A stretch of DNA of 64,000 bases from Hyunsoonleella aquatilis (GTDB taxonomy: Bacteria; Bacteroidota; Bacteroidia; Flavobacteriales; Flavobacteriaceae): positions 985,560 through 1,049,559 of the forward strand of contig NZ_JACNMF010000001.1 in NCBI RefSeq assembly GCF_014270105.1, written 5' to 3'. The translations under genes and the position numbers were made by a program. Of the stretch, positions 26,937-34,850 are shown in pieces. The stretch's first letter is position 1. Each line of letters opens with the position of its first letter. Below the pieces are notes generated by a model. The model saw only the letters and a program-made list of their open reading frames with translations, did not search any database and was not told where the DNA came from.

Positions 26937-27551
26937 ATGAAAATGAAGTGGTACGTCGTTACTTTAATTATTATCCTATCCGTCTTGGGCGTGGTACAAC
27001 ATGGACAATCTACGTTGCCCAATCAGGAAATTGTGCTTCATTTTAAAAATACCGAATCCTCGCACGCCAATAGCCACGCAACAGTTGCCTTAGTTAAAAG
27101 GGAGCTACAGCAAGCAGGCGTAAGCAATATTCAAGTTAAGGAGAATGACAACGGCAAACTCAAAATAAGCTATTATAGCGATACCGATGTTGATGTCATC
27201 AAACGGATGCTTTCAAAGCGTATCCGCGCCGAATTGGGTAATACTGATGATGATGAGGATGCACCGTTCAATATTCCGGTTGAAAACGAAGCCATTGCCT
27301 ATAACATTGATGTTTACGAACTTCAAAGTTCTGGGGATGGCGATTCCGATGTAAACGGCATTCATATTGTAGAAGTTGAGGTAAAGGCAGATCGCCTTTT
27401 CAAACCCAAAGTATATTCGTCTTTAGCAATTTATAAGACTTTTAAAGTTGAAGACGACCATTCAAAATTCAAATGGGTCAACGGCATCACGTTGACTTTC
27501 GATACCAATCTTGGTGAAATCCCAGAAGTCAGGGCAGGCCCTATTTCCTAG
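26937..27551 (+). CDS. Conserved-looking exported hypothetical protein between SecD-like gene and secDF
   Basis: A 204-residue protein with an N-terminal membrane anchor or signal (WYVVTLIIILSVLGVV). The following region VALVKRELQQAGVSNIQVKE...KLKISYYSDTDVDVIKRML has the strand-helix-strand rhythm of the SecD P1 ferredoxin-like part. This resemblance is weak and may be generic. The C-terminal part is beta-rich (GIHIVEVEVKADRLFKP, KWVNGITLTFDTNLGEIPE). I do not recognise a named family. Its position, 45 bp after the SecD-like gene and 159 bp before secDF on the same strand, suggests a link to the export machinery. Confidence 0.7.
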   Translation: MKMKWYVVTLIIILSVLGVVQHGQSTLPNQEIVLHFKNTESSHANSHATVALVKRELQQAGVSNIQVKENDNGKLKISYYSDTDVDVIKRMLSKRIRAELGNTDDDEDAPFNIPVENEAIAYNIDVYELQSSGDGDSDVNGIHIVEVEVKADRLFKPKVYSSLAIYKTFKVEDDHSKFKWVNGITLTFDTNLGEIPEVRAGPIS

Positions 27552-27621
27552 TGGGAACCAAATTCAAAATGCAGGCAATTCAGTCCCGAGCATTTAATCC
27601 CATACTTTCCAAAGAAAATTG

Positions 27622-27640
27622 CCATAGGAAAAACCTATGG
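27622..27640 (+). promoter_or_regulatory. Perfect short hairpin upstream of secDF
   Basis: CCATAGG-aaaaa-CCTATGG forms a 7-bp perfect stem, 71 bp before the secDF start. It is followed by ATTAAAGGAG, not a T-run, so it is not a typical terminator. The function is unknown. Confidence 0.5.
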
Positions 27641-27710
27641 ATTAAAGGAGTGTATTTCATTTAGTGAATAGCTCCAACCTACTAATATTTAAATATTAAA
27701 AATTTCAAAA

Positions 27711-30695
27711 ATGCAAAATAAAGGATTAGTAAAACTATTTGCTATTTTGTTCGGTTTGGTAAGTATTTACCAATTATCGTTCACATTTAAGGCGAATCAG
27801 ATTGAAAAGGAAGCTGAGGAAATCGCCATCAACAAATTTCCAGACACGGAAGACGACTATCGCGCCAAAAGAAGTTTAGAGGAAGTCAATTATCTGGATG
27901 GTATTGCTACCGATACGGTTTACAACTTGGGTATTGCCAAATTCACCTATAACGAGGTAAAACAAAAAGCGATGAACCTTGGTTTGGATTTAAAAGGGGG
28001 ATTGAACGTGATTCTGCAAGTATCCGTAAAAGACATCCTAAAAGGACTGGCCAACAATACCAAGGACCCTGTTTTCAATACGGCTTTGGACAATGCGTCG
28101 GAGCTTCAAAAGGACAGCCAGAACACCTATTTAGAGGATTTCTTTATCGCGTTTGATGCTATAAAAGGGGATCAAAAATTAGCCTCGCCAGATATTTTCT
28201 ATACCAAAGCATTGGATGGGGAAATTGACGGAAGCATGACCGATGAAGAAGTAAAAGGAATTATAGAAACCAAAATCGATGAGTCTATCGTTTCTGCATT
28301 CGAAGTATTGCGCAAGCGTATTGATGAATTTGGGGTAACCCAACCAAACATCCAACGTTTAGGTAACTCCGGGCGTATTTTGGTAGAATTACCAGGCGTT
28401 AAGGATATCGAGCGTGCTACAAGTTTGTTACAGAGTACTGCACAATTGGAATTCTGGGATGTGTACGCCGGTGAGCAGTTCCAGCAATTTTTATTTCAAG
28501 CTGACCAAGTATTAAAGGACATTGTTGAAGTTGAAGAAGATGTGGATGACGCTGAACCTCAAGACGAAGAAGATGCAACGGATTCTAAAATAGACGATTT
28601 ATTGGGTGATGCTGTTACGGATTCTACAGCTGTTGAAACAGTAAACCCATTACAAAGCTTGATTAGAGGTTTTGGTTACCGTGGAGGCCCTGTTGTGGCT
28701 TCATTTGAAATTAAGGATAAGGACCAGGTAATGGAGTATTTAAACATGCCTCAGGTAAGGTCTTTATTGCCATCTGAATTACGCTACGTGAAGTTTGCCT
28801 TTAGCAAGCCAGAAAAGAATAGCGAAATGACAGATTTATATGCCCTAAAAGGTAATCGCGACAATATTCCTGAGCTGAGTGGTGCGGTGGTAACCGATGC
28901 GAGACATACCTTCGGACAAACAGGAAAGCCTGAAGTTTCCATGCAAATGAACAGCAAGGGTGCTAAAATCTGGGAAGAAATGACCGGAAGAGCTTACCAG
29001 CAAGGTAGCCAAATCGCTATAGTTTTGGACAATGTGGTGTATTCTGCACCTGGCGTAACCTCTGGTCCAATTGCGGGTGGTAACTCTTCAATTTCAGGAA
29101 ACTTCACCTTAAACGAAGCGATTGACTTGGCCAACGTACTGCGTGCGGGTAAATTACCTGCCTCTGCCGATATCATACAAAGTGAAGTAGTTGGGCCTTC
29201 TTTGGGTCAGGAAGCTATCGATAGCGGTACTATGTCCTTCTTAATTGCTTTGGTATTGGTATTGCTTTGGATGATTTTTTACTATGGAAAAGTAGGTGGT
29301 TTTGCAGATATCGCGATGCTTTTGAATATCTTATTGATTTTTGGAATCTTGTCAGGATTAGGCGCCGTATTAACATTGCCTGGTATTGCCGGTATTGTAT
29401 TGACTATTGGTATGTCCGTGGATGCCAACGTACTGATATTTGAGCGTGTCCGCGAAGAATTGGCTAAAGGTAAAGGTCAAAAAGATGCCATTAAAGATGG
29501 ATTTAGTAATGCATTGTCCTCTATTTTGGATGCCAATATTACCACGGGTTTAACGGCATTAATCTTATTCATTTTCGGAACAGGACCTATTAAAGGATTC
29601 GCTACTACCTTATTAATTGGTATCGCAACCTCATTATTTACGGCAATTTTTATCACCAGATTATTGGTAGATTGGTACACTGAAAGAGGAGGGAAGTTGA
29701 CGTTCTCTACGCCGATTACCAAAAATCTATTTAGAAATATCAATATCGAATTCTTGAAAAAGCGCAAAATCGCTTACATCATTTCAGGGATTTTAATTGC
29801 TATCGGCTTGAGTTCATTGTTCACCAATGGATTGGATGAAGGTGTTGATTTTGTGGGAGGTAGAACCTATCAAGTACGCTTTTCCCAAGATATGAATGCT
29901 TCCGAGGTTACTAATGTACTTTCAGACCCAGCAGTATTCTCCAGTGCAAATGCTAAAACTTTTGGAGATGCCAACCAGTTAAAAATCACTACAAAATATA
30001 AGGTAAACGAAACAGGGGCAGCTGTTGATGAAGAGATAAGATCGACATTGTTCAACGCTCTGCAACCGTATTTTGATGGTATGACCTACGAAGAGTTTAT
30101 CAGCGATGCCGAGGATAAAACCATCGGATTGATGCGTAGCGATAAAGTAAGCCCTACCATTGCGGATGATATCAAAAAAGCTTCGTTCTGGGCTATTTTA
30201 GGCTCTTTAATCGTAGTGTTCCTGTACATCCTGTTGCGTTTTAAAAAGTGGCAGTATTCCTTGGGAGCCGTTGCAGCTGTATTCCATGACGTATTGATTG
30301 TATTGGGAATCTTCTCGTTGACTTATAAATTCATGCCGTTCAACATGGAAATAGACCAAGCCTTTATCGCGGCCATTCTAACCGTTATCGGTTACTCATT
30401 GAACGATACCGTGGTGGTATTCGATAGGATTCGTGAATTCTTCAACGAGCACACCAGTTGGGAGTTCGATCGCGTGGTAAACTCCTCATTGAGCAGCACC
30501 TTAAGTAGAACCCTAAACACCTCGCTAACCACCTTAGTGGTATTGCTATCCATCTTCATTTTTGGAGGCGATTCTATCCGCGGGTTTATGTTTGCGTTAA
30601 TCGTGGGTGTCATTGTCGGTACTTACTCATCGCTGTTCATTGCAACACCGATTATGTACGACAGCGTCAAAAAACTAGAAGGAAAAAAGAAGTAA
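27711..30695 (+). CDS. secDF: Protein translocase subunit SecDF (fused)
   Basis: A 994-residue fusion of SecD and SecF, inner-membrane proteins that use the proton gradient to complete Sec export. The SecD half shows the first membrane helix, LGLDLKGGLNVILQVSV (about residue 90), the P1 domain with the head block GQTGKPEVSMQMN, and the five-helix part with GMSVDANVLIFERVREE near 568-583. The SecF half starts around 680 and shows VIGYSLNDTVVVFDRIRE near 893. A very acidic insert lies at about 272-310 within P1. The fused form is usual for Bacteroidota. It is the third gene in a row after a SecD-P1-like lipoprotein and a small exported protein, and is followed by a terminator. Confidence 0.97.
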   Translation: MQNKGLVKLFAILFGLVSIYQLSFTFKANQIEKEAEEIAINKFPDTEDDYRAKRSLEEVNYLDGIATDTVYNLGIAKFTYNEVKQKAMNLGLDLKGGLNVILQVSVKDILKGLANNTKDPVFNTALDNASELQKDSQNTYLEDFFIAFDAIKGDQKLASPDIFYTKALDGEIDGSMTDEEVKGIIETKIDESIVSAFEVLRKRIDEFGVTQPNIQRLGNSGRILVELPGVKDIERATSLLQSTAQLEFWDVYAGEQFQQFLFQADQVLKDIVEVEEDVDDAEPQDEEDATDSKIDDLLGDAVTDSTAVETVNPLQSLIRGFGYRGGPVVASFEIKDKDQVMEYLNMPQVRSLLPSELRYVKFAFSKPEKNSEMTDLYALKGNRDNIPELSGAVVTDARHTFGQTGKPEVSMQMNSKGAKIWEEMTGRAYQQGSQIAIVLDNVVYSAPGVTSGPIAGGNSSISGNFTLNEAIDLANVLRAGKLPASADIIQSEVVGPSLGQEAIDSGTMSFLIALVLVLLWMIFYYGKVGGFADIAMLLNILLIFGILSGLGAVLTLPGIAGIVLTIGMSVDANVLIFERVREELAKGKGQKDAIKDGFSNALSSILDANITTGLTALILFIFGTGPIKGFATTLLIGIATSLFTAIFITRLLVDWYTERGGKLTFSTPITKNLFRNINIEFLKKRKIAYIISGILIAIGLSSLFTNGLDEGVDFVGGRTYQVRFSQDMNASEVTNVLSDPAVFSSANAKTFGDANQLKITTKYKVNETGAAVDEEIRSTLFNALQPYFDGMTYEEFISDAEDKTIGLMRSDKVSPTIADDIKKASFWAILGSLIVVFLYILLRFKKWQYSLGAVAAVFHDVLIVLGIFSLTYKFMPFNMEIDQAFIAAILTVIGYSLNDTVVVFDRIREFFNEHTSWEFDRVVNSSLSSTLSRTLNTSLTTLVVLLSIFIFGGDSIRGFMFALIVGVIVGTYSSLFIATPIMYDSVKKLEGKKK

Positions 30696-30722
30696 GACTA
30701 ACTCAAATTTTTCTTTAATCAG

Positions 30723-30756
30723 AAGCCCATCAGCAGTAGTTGATGGGCTTTTTTTA
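30723..30756 (+). terminator. Intrinsic terminator of secDF
   Basis: AAGCCCATCA pairs with TGATGGGCTT over 10 bp and is followed by a T-run. Confidence 0.92.
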
Positions 30757-30759
30757 TTT

Positions 30760-30870
30760 GGGCGTTTCCCTCCCGATAACTATCGGGAGGGTCGGGCTTT
30801 CACTACTCAATCCCTCTCCCGATAGCTATCGGGATCGGGGATTTCAAACATGCCGTTCAATCCCTAACGC
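30760..30870 (+). repeat. Interspersed repeat element, copy B (about 111 bp)
   Basis: It starts GGGCGTTTCCC, contains GGGTCGGGCTTTC, and ends CAATCCCTAACGC. Two palindromes of the type TCCCGATAxxTATCGGGA lie inside (30771-30788 and 30817-30834). It follows the secDF terminator directly. Confidence 0.8.
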
Positions 30871-30908
30871 ACATCTTTGCGAACGCCAGTAATTAATCAC
30901 AAAGCTTT

Positions 30909-30974
30909 GTCATTCCTGCAAAGACTGCAATCTACTTTTTGTCTTTATGGATTCCGCATCTAGTGCGGAATGAC
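30909..30974. repeat. GTCATTCC ... GGAATGAC inverted repeat (dispersed family)
   Basis: The 66-bp unit begins GTCATTCC and ends GGAATGAC, with an inner ATTCCGCA / TGCGGAAT stem close to the right end. Related hairpins with GTCATTC ends occur at 20069, 34803 and, decayed, 53855. It sits in the 285-bp gap between convergent secDF and the kinase-like gene. Confidence 0.7.
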
Positions 30975-30980
30975 AGAAAT

Positions 30981-31841
30981 CTAAAAGTACTTTTGGATAA
31001 TTGATGTCACCGAGCTATAATAAGACCGACCAAACATATTTAAGTGCACTAGTAAATAATATAATTGATAAATCTCAATTCGGGCTGAAGTATGTTCATC
31101 AGATGGCAACATTGAAAAATAAGCCTCATAAAACGCTTCACCAAACCCACCAAACAATTTACTCATGGCAATATCCACTTCGCCATGGCCGTAATACACG
31201 GCAGGATCAATCAAATAAGGTTCGCCAGATTTTGAAATTAAGTAGTTGCCACTCCATAAATCACCATGCAATAAAGAGGGTTTAATGTTTTCAAAAAGTG
31301 GTTGCAATCGGTTTTTGATGAGTTTGGTATCAGGGTATTCGGAGTCTTGGAGCAAGCCTTTTTGTTTTGCCATTTCTAGTTGTGGGATGAGACGCTCATA
31401 GGTATAAAAGTCTGTCCAATTTTGGTGTTTGGTATTACTTTGGGGCAGACGCCCAATAAAGTTATCTTGTTTCAAACCAAAATATTCAGAAGTGCATTGG
31501 TGCAAGTTGGCCAACTGTTTTCCAAGGGTTTTAAAACCCTTGGATGAAGGTGATTTCGATTCTATAAACTCCATCAACAAAAACGCAGAACTTTCAAACG
31601 TGTCATAAGCTATAACTTTTGGTGTTTTTACGGTGTTGGTTTTAGCAATAGCTTGTAAGCCATAGGCTTCTGTTTGAAACATGGTTAACGCCTCAGGGGC
31701 ATTGTTCACCTTTAAAAAATAATCGAAGTTTGAGGTTGAAATTTTATAAGCTTGGGAGATGTCGCCACCGCTAACTGAATTAACGTGTGTTATGTATTCC
31801 TTTAGTAAATCTGATAAACGGAGTTTTAGACTGCTGAGCAT
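30981..31841 (-). CDS. Fructosamine kinase family protein
   Basis: A 286-residue protein of the fructosamine-3-kinase/APH-like kinase superfamily. The N-terminus contains GGDISQAYKIS and the Lys-bearing FLKVN. The catalytic loop is LLHGDLWSGNYL and the metal-binding part follows as YLIDPAVYYGHGEVDIAMSKLFGGF. Members phosphorylate ketoamine adducts and so help deglycate proteins. The DHFR-like gene upstream ends 10 bp before this start, so the two genes form a leftward operon. Confidence 0.9.
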   Translation of the reverse strand: MLSSLKLRLSDLLKEYITHVNSVSGGDISQAYKISTSNFDYFLKVNNAPEALTMFQTEAYGLQAIAKTNTVKTPKVIAYDTFESSAFLLMEFIESKSPSSKGFKTLGKQLANLHQCTSEYFGLKQDNFIGRLPQSNTKHQNWTDFYTYERLIPQLEMAKQKGLLQDSEYPDTKLIKNRLQPLFENIKPSLLHGDLWSGNYLISKSGEPYLIDPAVYYGHGEVDIAMSKLFGGFGEAFYEAYFSMLPSDEHTSARIEIYQLYYLLVHLNMFGRSYYSSVTSIIQKYF

Positions 31842-31851
31842 TTTTTATCAC

Positions 31852-32385
31852 TTATCTTTTTCGTTTATAACAACTTTGCACAATCTGATTATAAAACACC
31901 TCTGTTTTAACATGTTCAAATTCTAAACGCTTTGGTAAAACATCAAACAGTCGAATACCGTCACCTAAAACAATAGGAATTGTAGTTAATCTCAATTCAT
32001 CTATTAAATCTTGTTTTAGAAAGTTTTGAACCACTTTACCACCGTCAATATAAAGATTGAGATATCCTTTTTGATGAATAGTTTTTAGAATATCTTTTTC
32101 ATCACCATACAATAAAGTTACTTTACCTCGAAGTTGTTCAGGAATCTCTTTTAACGAGCGACTTAAAACAAATACATGTTTTTGATATGGCCAATCAATA
32201 TCAAAGCCTAAAACGGTTTCAAAAGATGTTTTACCCATCACGATGGCATCCACCTCATTCATTAAATCGTTATAACCCATATCTAACTGGTCGGGATTTG
32301 GAATCATATCCAACCAATCCAATTCACCATTTTTACCAGCGATGTAGTTGTCGATGCTTTTGCCTAGAAATACGATATTTTTCAT
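31852..32385 (-). CDS. Dihydrofolate reductase-fold (RibD C-terminal domain) family protein
   Basis: A 177-residue protein with the DHFR/RibD fold. Visible features are MKNIVFLGKSIDNYIAGKNGELDWL at the N-terminus, AIVMGKTSFETVL, the glycine pair in LYIDGGKVVQNFLKQDLIDEL, and IPIVLGDGIRLF. Such stand-alone family members probably reduce a pteridine or other small substrate with NADPH, but the substrate is unknown. It is the first gene of a pair with the fructosamine kinase-like gene. Confidence 0.86.
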   Translation of the reverse strand: MKNIVFLGKSIDNYIAGKNGELDWLDMIPNPDQLDMGYNDLMNEVDAIVMGKTSFETVLGFDIDWPYQKHVFVLSRSLKEIPEQLRGKVTLLYGDEKDILKTIHQKGYLNLYIDGGKVVQNFLKQDLIDELRLTTIPIVLGDGIRLFDVLPKRLEFEHVKTEVFYNQIVQSCYKRKR

Positions 32386-32419
32386 TGATGTAAGATAGGC
32401 AAGATGAGGTTCTGAAACA

Positions 32420-32456
32420 AGACTTCGACTGCACTCCGTCTGACAGTAAGGAATGA
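32420..32456 (-). repeat. Dispersed repeat, CTGAGCG-type and GTCATTCC-type ends combined
   Basis: Read on the minus strand it runs from GTCATTCC through CTGTCAGACGGAGTGCAGTC to GAAGTCT. It thus joins the GTCATTC motif and a degenerate copy of the CTGAGCGCAGTCGAAG core. It lies in the 95-bp gap between the toxin gene and the DHFR-like gene. Confidence 0.6.
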
Positions 32457-32480
32457 CAAACGTCGCTTGTTTTTCAAATA

Positions 32481-32798
32481 CTATGTACCTCTTTTAATTT
32501 TCGGTGGATTTTGCCTCGTATCAAAAACGTCTACAATCTTAATGAATTTATCAGATTCGTCAACTGAATAAATCATTTTGTAATTTTTGTAAACTAAGTA
32601 TCGATATTGAATTCTTCTTTCTTTAAGAAGTGGTTCTTCTTGACCAATGTATGGCGAATCAATTAGTTTATTGGGTTCTTCAATAATTGCTTGCAGCAAT
32701 TTTTTTGCAATATTGAGACCTGCTTCTTTTTGGTAGTACTCGAAAATTGCGTCTAATTGGGTTTCGGCAAATCGAGACCAAATTATTTGATACGTCAT
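32481..32798 (-). CDS. RelE/ParE-type toxin
   Basis: A 105-residue protein of the RelE/ParE toxin superfamily: IIWSRFAETQLDAIFEYYQKEAG at the N-terminus, then YRYLVYKNYKMIYSVDES and VDVFDTRQNP at the end. The ParE-like pattern suggests a gyrase- or ribosome-directed toxin; the target cannot be told. Its ATG overlaps the stop of the antitoxin gene in a TAATG junction, which is typical for translational coupling in type II modules. Confidence 0.87.
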   Translation of the reverse strand: MTYQIIWSRFAETQLDAIFEYYQKEAGLNIAKKLLQAIIEEPNKLIDSPYIGQEEPLLKERRIQYRYLVYKNYKMIYSVDESDKFIKIVDVFDTRQNPPKIKRGT

Positions 32799-33031
32799 TA
32801 CTTGTATTTTGAAAGAAGGTCAGCACTTTTTTTGTAATGACCATTTTCAAAATCTGACTCAGATTCTGCAACACGGTTATTCAATTCCTCAGACGTCATT
32901 GAAGCGTCATTTTCGGCGTAATTTGATTTACTCTCTTTTTTCAATAACTTTTCAAGGCGTTCTATAACCTCCTCACTTTGAATTTTGAGAAACTCTTTAA
33001 TAAACTCTAGTTTTCGGGTTTGCAGATCCAT
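32798..33031 (-). CDS. Antitoxin of the ParE-type pair
   Basis: A 77-residue acidic, helical protein from the ATG at 33031 (MDLQTRKLEFIKEFLKIQSEE). The frame is open for 23 codons upstream, but that part overlaps the 3' end of the methyltransferase gene. The first half, EFLKIQSEEVIERLEKLLKKE, is a predicted helix, and the C-terminal half is disordered-looking (NDASMTSEELNNRVAESESD), as in many antitoxins that fold on the toxin. The role is assigned mainly from its overlap with the toxin gene. Confidence 0.82.
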   Translation of the reverse strand: MDLQTRKLEFIKEFLKIQSEEVIERLEKLLKKESKSNYAENDASMTSEELNNRVAESESDFENGHYKKSADLLSKYK

Positions 33032-33059
33032 GTTTTGGGCTTTATCCAAAGATATAAAA

Positions 33060-34277
33060 TTAAGCTTTCCGCTCCAACAATGCCATATAAAACCCATCAA
33101 ACCCAGATTCGTGGGCTAGAATTTTTTTGTCCTTTACAAACTCAAAATTTGCACCAGCTTCTGATTTTAAAAATGTTTCTACTTGCTTTTGATTTTCGGA
33201 TGGTAACACGGAGCAAGTCGCATAAACCATTTTGCCTCCCGGTTTTACCATTTTAGAATATTGTTGCAAAACATCTTGCTGTACACCTCTAATTCTATCT
33301 AAAAACTCAGGTTCTAATTTCCATTTGGCATCGGGGTTTCGGCGCAATACCCCTAAGCCGGAACATGGGGCATCAATCAAAAGCCGGTCGGCTTTATTAT
33401 ACAGTTTTTTAATGGGTTTTGTAGAATCGATGACTTTTAAGTCCACATTGTGAACCCCGTTACGCCGTGCTCTTATTTTCAACTTTTTCAGTTTACTTTC
33501 GTAGATGTCCATCGCCACAATTTGCCCTTTATTTTGCATCAATGAGGCGATGTGCAATGTTTTACCGCCCGCACCTGCACAGGCATCGACTACTTTCATT
33601 CCAGGGGCTACATCTAAAAATTCGGCTACCAATTGTGAGGACGCATCTTGCACTTCAAAGAGTCCGTTTTTAAAGGCATCCGTAACGAATACATTGGCGC
33701 GTTCGGTGAGTTTTAAAGCGGATGGATAGCCCTTGATGAACTCGGTTTGGATATTGTTTTGATCTGCTAGGATATTTTGTAGTTTGTCTTTAGTGGTTTT
33801 TAAAGTATTCACTCTTAAAATCACATCGGCCTGTTCGTTTTGCATGGCTATTTCCTTGGTCCATTTGGCTTCCCCTAATTCTTCCAAACCAACTTTATCT
33901 ATCCAATCGGGGATGGACTCCCTGTATTTTCTATCTTTTGAGAGTTCATCAAAACGCCCTTTTATTTTTCGTGTTGGTGTACCTTCAAAGTATTTCCAAT
34001 CGGGTAATTTTATACCTTTTAGAGTTGCCCAAACAGCAAACATACGCCACAGATTGTCACGATCAAAAGGTGTTTTTACTTCTGCTATTTCTGCATACAG
34101 GCGTTTCCAGCGCACGATGTCGTAAGTAGTTTCAGCAACAAAACCTCTATCGCGAGCACCCCAACGTTTGTCGCGCTTCAGCAATTGTTGAATTACTTTG
34201 TCGGCGTATTGGTCCTCGTTGAAGATTTGGGTTAATCCGTCTATTACGGCGAAGCAGAGGTTTCGGTGTAATCGCAT
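33060..34277 (-). CDS. RsmB/NOP-family RNA cytosine-C5 methyltransferase
   Basis: A 405-residue SAM-dependent methyltransferase. The N-terminal part is helical and NusB-like/RNA-binding, the SAM site is DACAGAGGKTLHIASLMQ, motif IV is DAPCSGLGVLRRNPDAKW with one catalytic Cys, and motif VI is YATCSVLPSENQKQVETFL with the second Cys. It probably modifies a cytosine in 16S rRNA or another RNA. The start at 34277 gives MRLHRNLCFAVIDGLTQIF. The toxin-antitoxin pair follows 28 bp downstream on the same strand. Confidence 0.9.
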   Translation of the reverse strand: MRLHRNLCFAVIDGLTQIFNEDQYADKVIQQLLKRDKRWGARDRGFVAETTYDIVRWKRLYAEIAEVKTPFDRDNLWRMFAVWATLKGIKLPDWKYFEGTPTRKIKGRFDELSKDRKYRESIPDWIDKVGLEELGEAKWTKEIAMQNEQADVILRVNTLKTTKDKLQNILADQNNIQTEFIKGYPSALKLTERANVFVTDAFKNGLFEVQDASSQLVAEFLDVAPGMKVVDACAGAGGKTLHIASLMQNKGQIVAMDIYESKLKKLKIRARRNGVHNVDLKVIDSTKPIKKLYNKADRLLIDAPCSGLGVLRRNPDAKWKLEPEFLDRIRGVQQDVLQQYSKMVKPGGKMVYATCSVLPSENQKQVETFLKSEAGANFEFVKDKKILAHESGFDGFYMALLERKA

Positions 34278-34598
34278 TTTGTTTTATTGAGGGGGCAAAG
34301 ATACGCTTAAATTGTTGAATTGTGGATTTGTTTATCTGTTTAAAAGTGACGCTGACTGTCATGTCGACGGAAGGAGACATCTCATTATTTTTGACTGTTT
34401 TTCAATGTTCATTTTGCTTTGTTCTCGACTGCGCTCGAACTGACAGAAAACGAACCAAAACTATTTACCATGGTGTTCAATTCTTCGAATTGATTTGGGT
34501 GTTGACTTTTTTGCTGTGGTTTGGTTTATTCTTATTTTGCTGTTGGTTTGCGGGCCGTACTTTGATTGGAGTTTTCACCGGCTTTGGCGGGTTGGCCC
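34278..34598. other. Intergenic region with a dispersed CTGAGCG-type repeat
   Basis: These 321 bases hold no supportable gene. The only recognisable item is the repeat at 34421-34446 (minus strand CTGTCAGTTCGAGCGCAGTC then GAGAAC). Two ORFs of 72 and 105 codons that cross the region run through repeat DNA and have no coding character. Confidence 0.6.
34421..34446 (-). repeat. Dispersed CTGTCAG-TTCGAGCGCAGTCGAG repeat
   Basis: On the minus strand it reads CTGTCAG, then TTCGAGCGCAGTCGAGAAC, a close relative of the CTGAGCGCAGTCGAAG family at 4211, 4280, 32420, 53790 and 55231. Confidence 0.65.
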
Positions 34599-34705
34599 GC
34601 GTTAGGGATTGTAGAGGAAAGCCCACAGCGCCCCATTAAAAGGGCGCGAGGACTTGGAACGGAAAGCCCGACCCTCCCGATAGTTATCGGGAGTGGGTAA
34701 CGCCC
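34599..34705 (-). repeat. Interspersed repeat element, copy C (about 107 bp, inverted)
   Basis: On the minus strand it starts GGGCGTTACCC, carries a TCCCGATAxxTATCGGGA palindrome (34675-34692) and GGGTCGGGCTTTCCG, and ends CAATCCCTAACGC. The order of blocks is as in copies A and B. It lies 22 bp upstream of ECF promoter B1. Confidence 0.8.
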
Positions 34706-34727
34706 AAAAAAATATTTTGAAACAGCG

Positions 34728-34755
34728 CAAGTTTCAATTTTTTTAGGCATCTAAA
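34728..34755 (+). promoter_or_regulatory. Predicted ECF promoter B1 (CAAGTTT-N13-CATCTAAA) of the sigma gene
   Basis: CAAGTTT (34728-34734), preceded by GCG, and CATCTAAA (34748-34755) are separated by 13 bp. It faces the ECF sigma gene and implies autoregulation. The leader of about 90 nt contains CATCAAAGC-gta-GCTTTGATG (34768-34788) and a GTCATTC-type hairpin. Confidence 0.85.
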
Positions 34756-34767
34756 CTGAAAAGCTTT

Positions 34768-34837
34768 CATCAAAGCGTAGCTTTGATGTTTCAATTGAAA
34801 TTGTCATTCTCGTCCCGATAGCTATCGGGACGGGAAT
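34768..34837 (+). repeat. Hairpins in the leader of the sigma gene
   Basis: CATCAAAGC-gta-GCTTTGATG (34768-34788) is a perfect 9-bp stem. It is followed by GTCATTCTCG and the palindrome TCCCGATAGCTATCGGGA (34813-34830) flanked by CG/CG. Both would fold in the 5' leader of the sigma mRNA and could slow its translation. Confidence 0.6.
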
Positions 34838-34850
34838 ATGGGTTTAATTT

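Noticed and set aside
33032-33100. A longer antitoxin starting at 33100
   Set aside because: It overlaps the end of the methyltransferase gene and adds residues unlike an antitoxin; the ATG at 33031 is better.
33611-33618. CATCTAAA inside the methyltransferase gene, and at 18950-18957 inside the repeat lipoprotein gene
   Set aside because: Neither has CAAGTTT 13 bp upstream, and both lie within coding sequence.
34322-34750. Two ORFs of 105 and 72 codons on opposite strands before the regulon B sigma gene
   Set aside because: They run through dispersed repeats and the interspersed element, have low-complexity translations, and one crosses promoter B1. They have no coding character.
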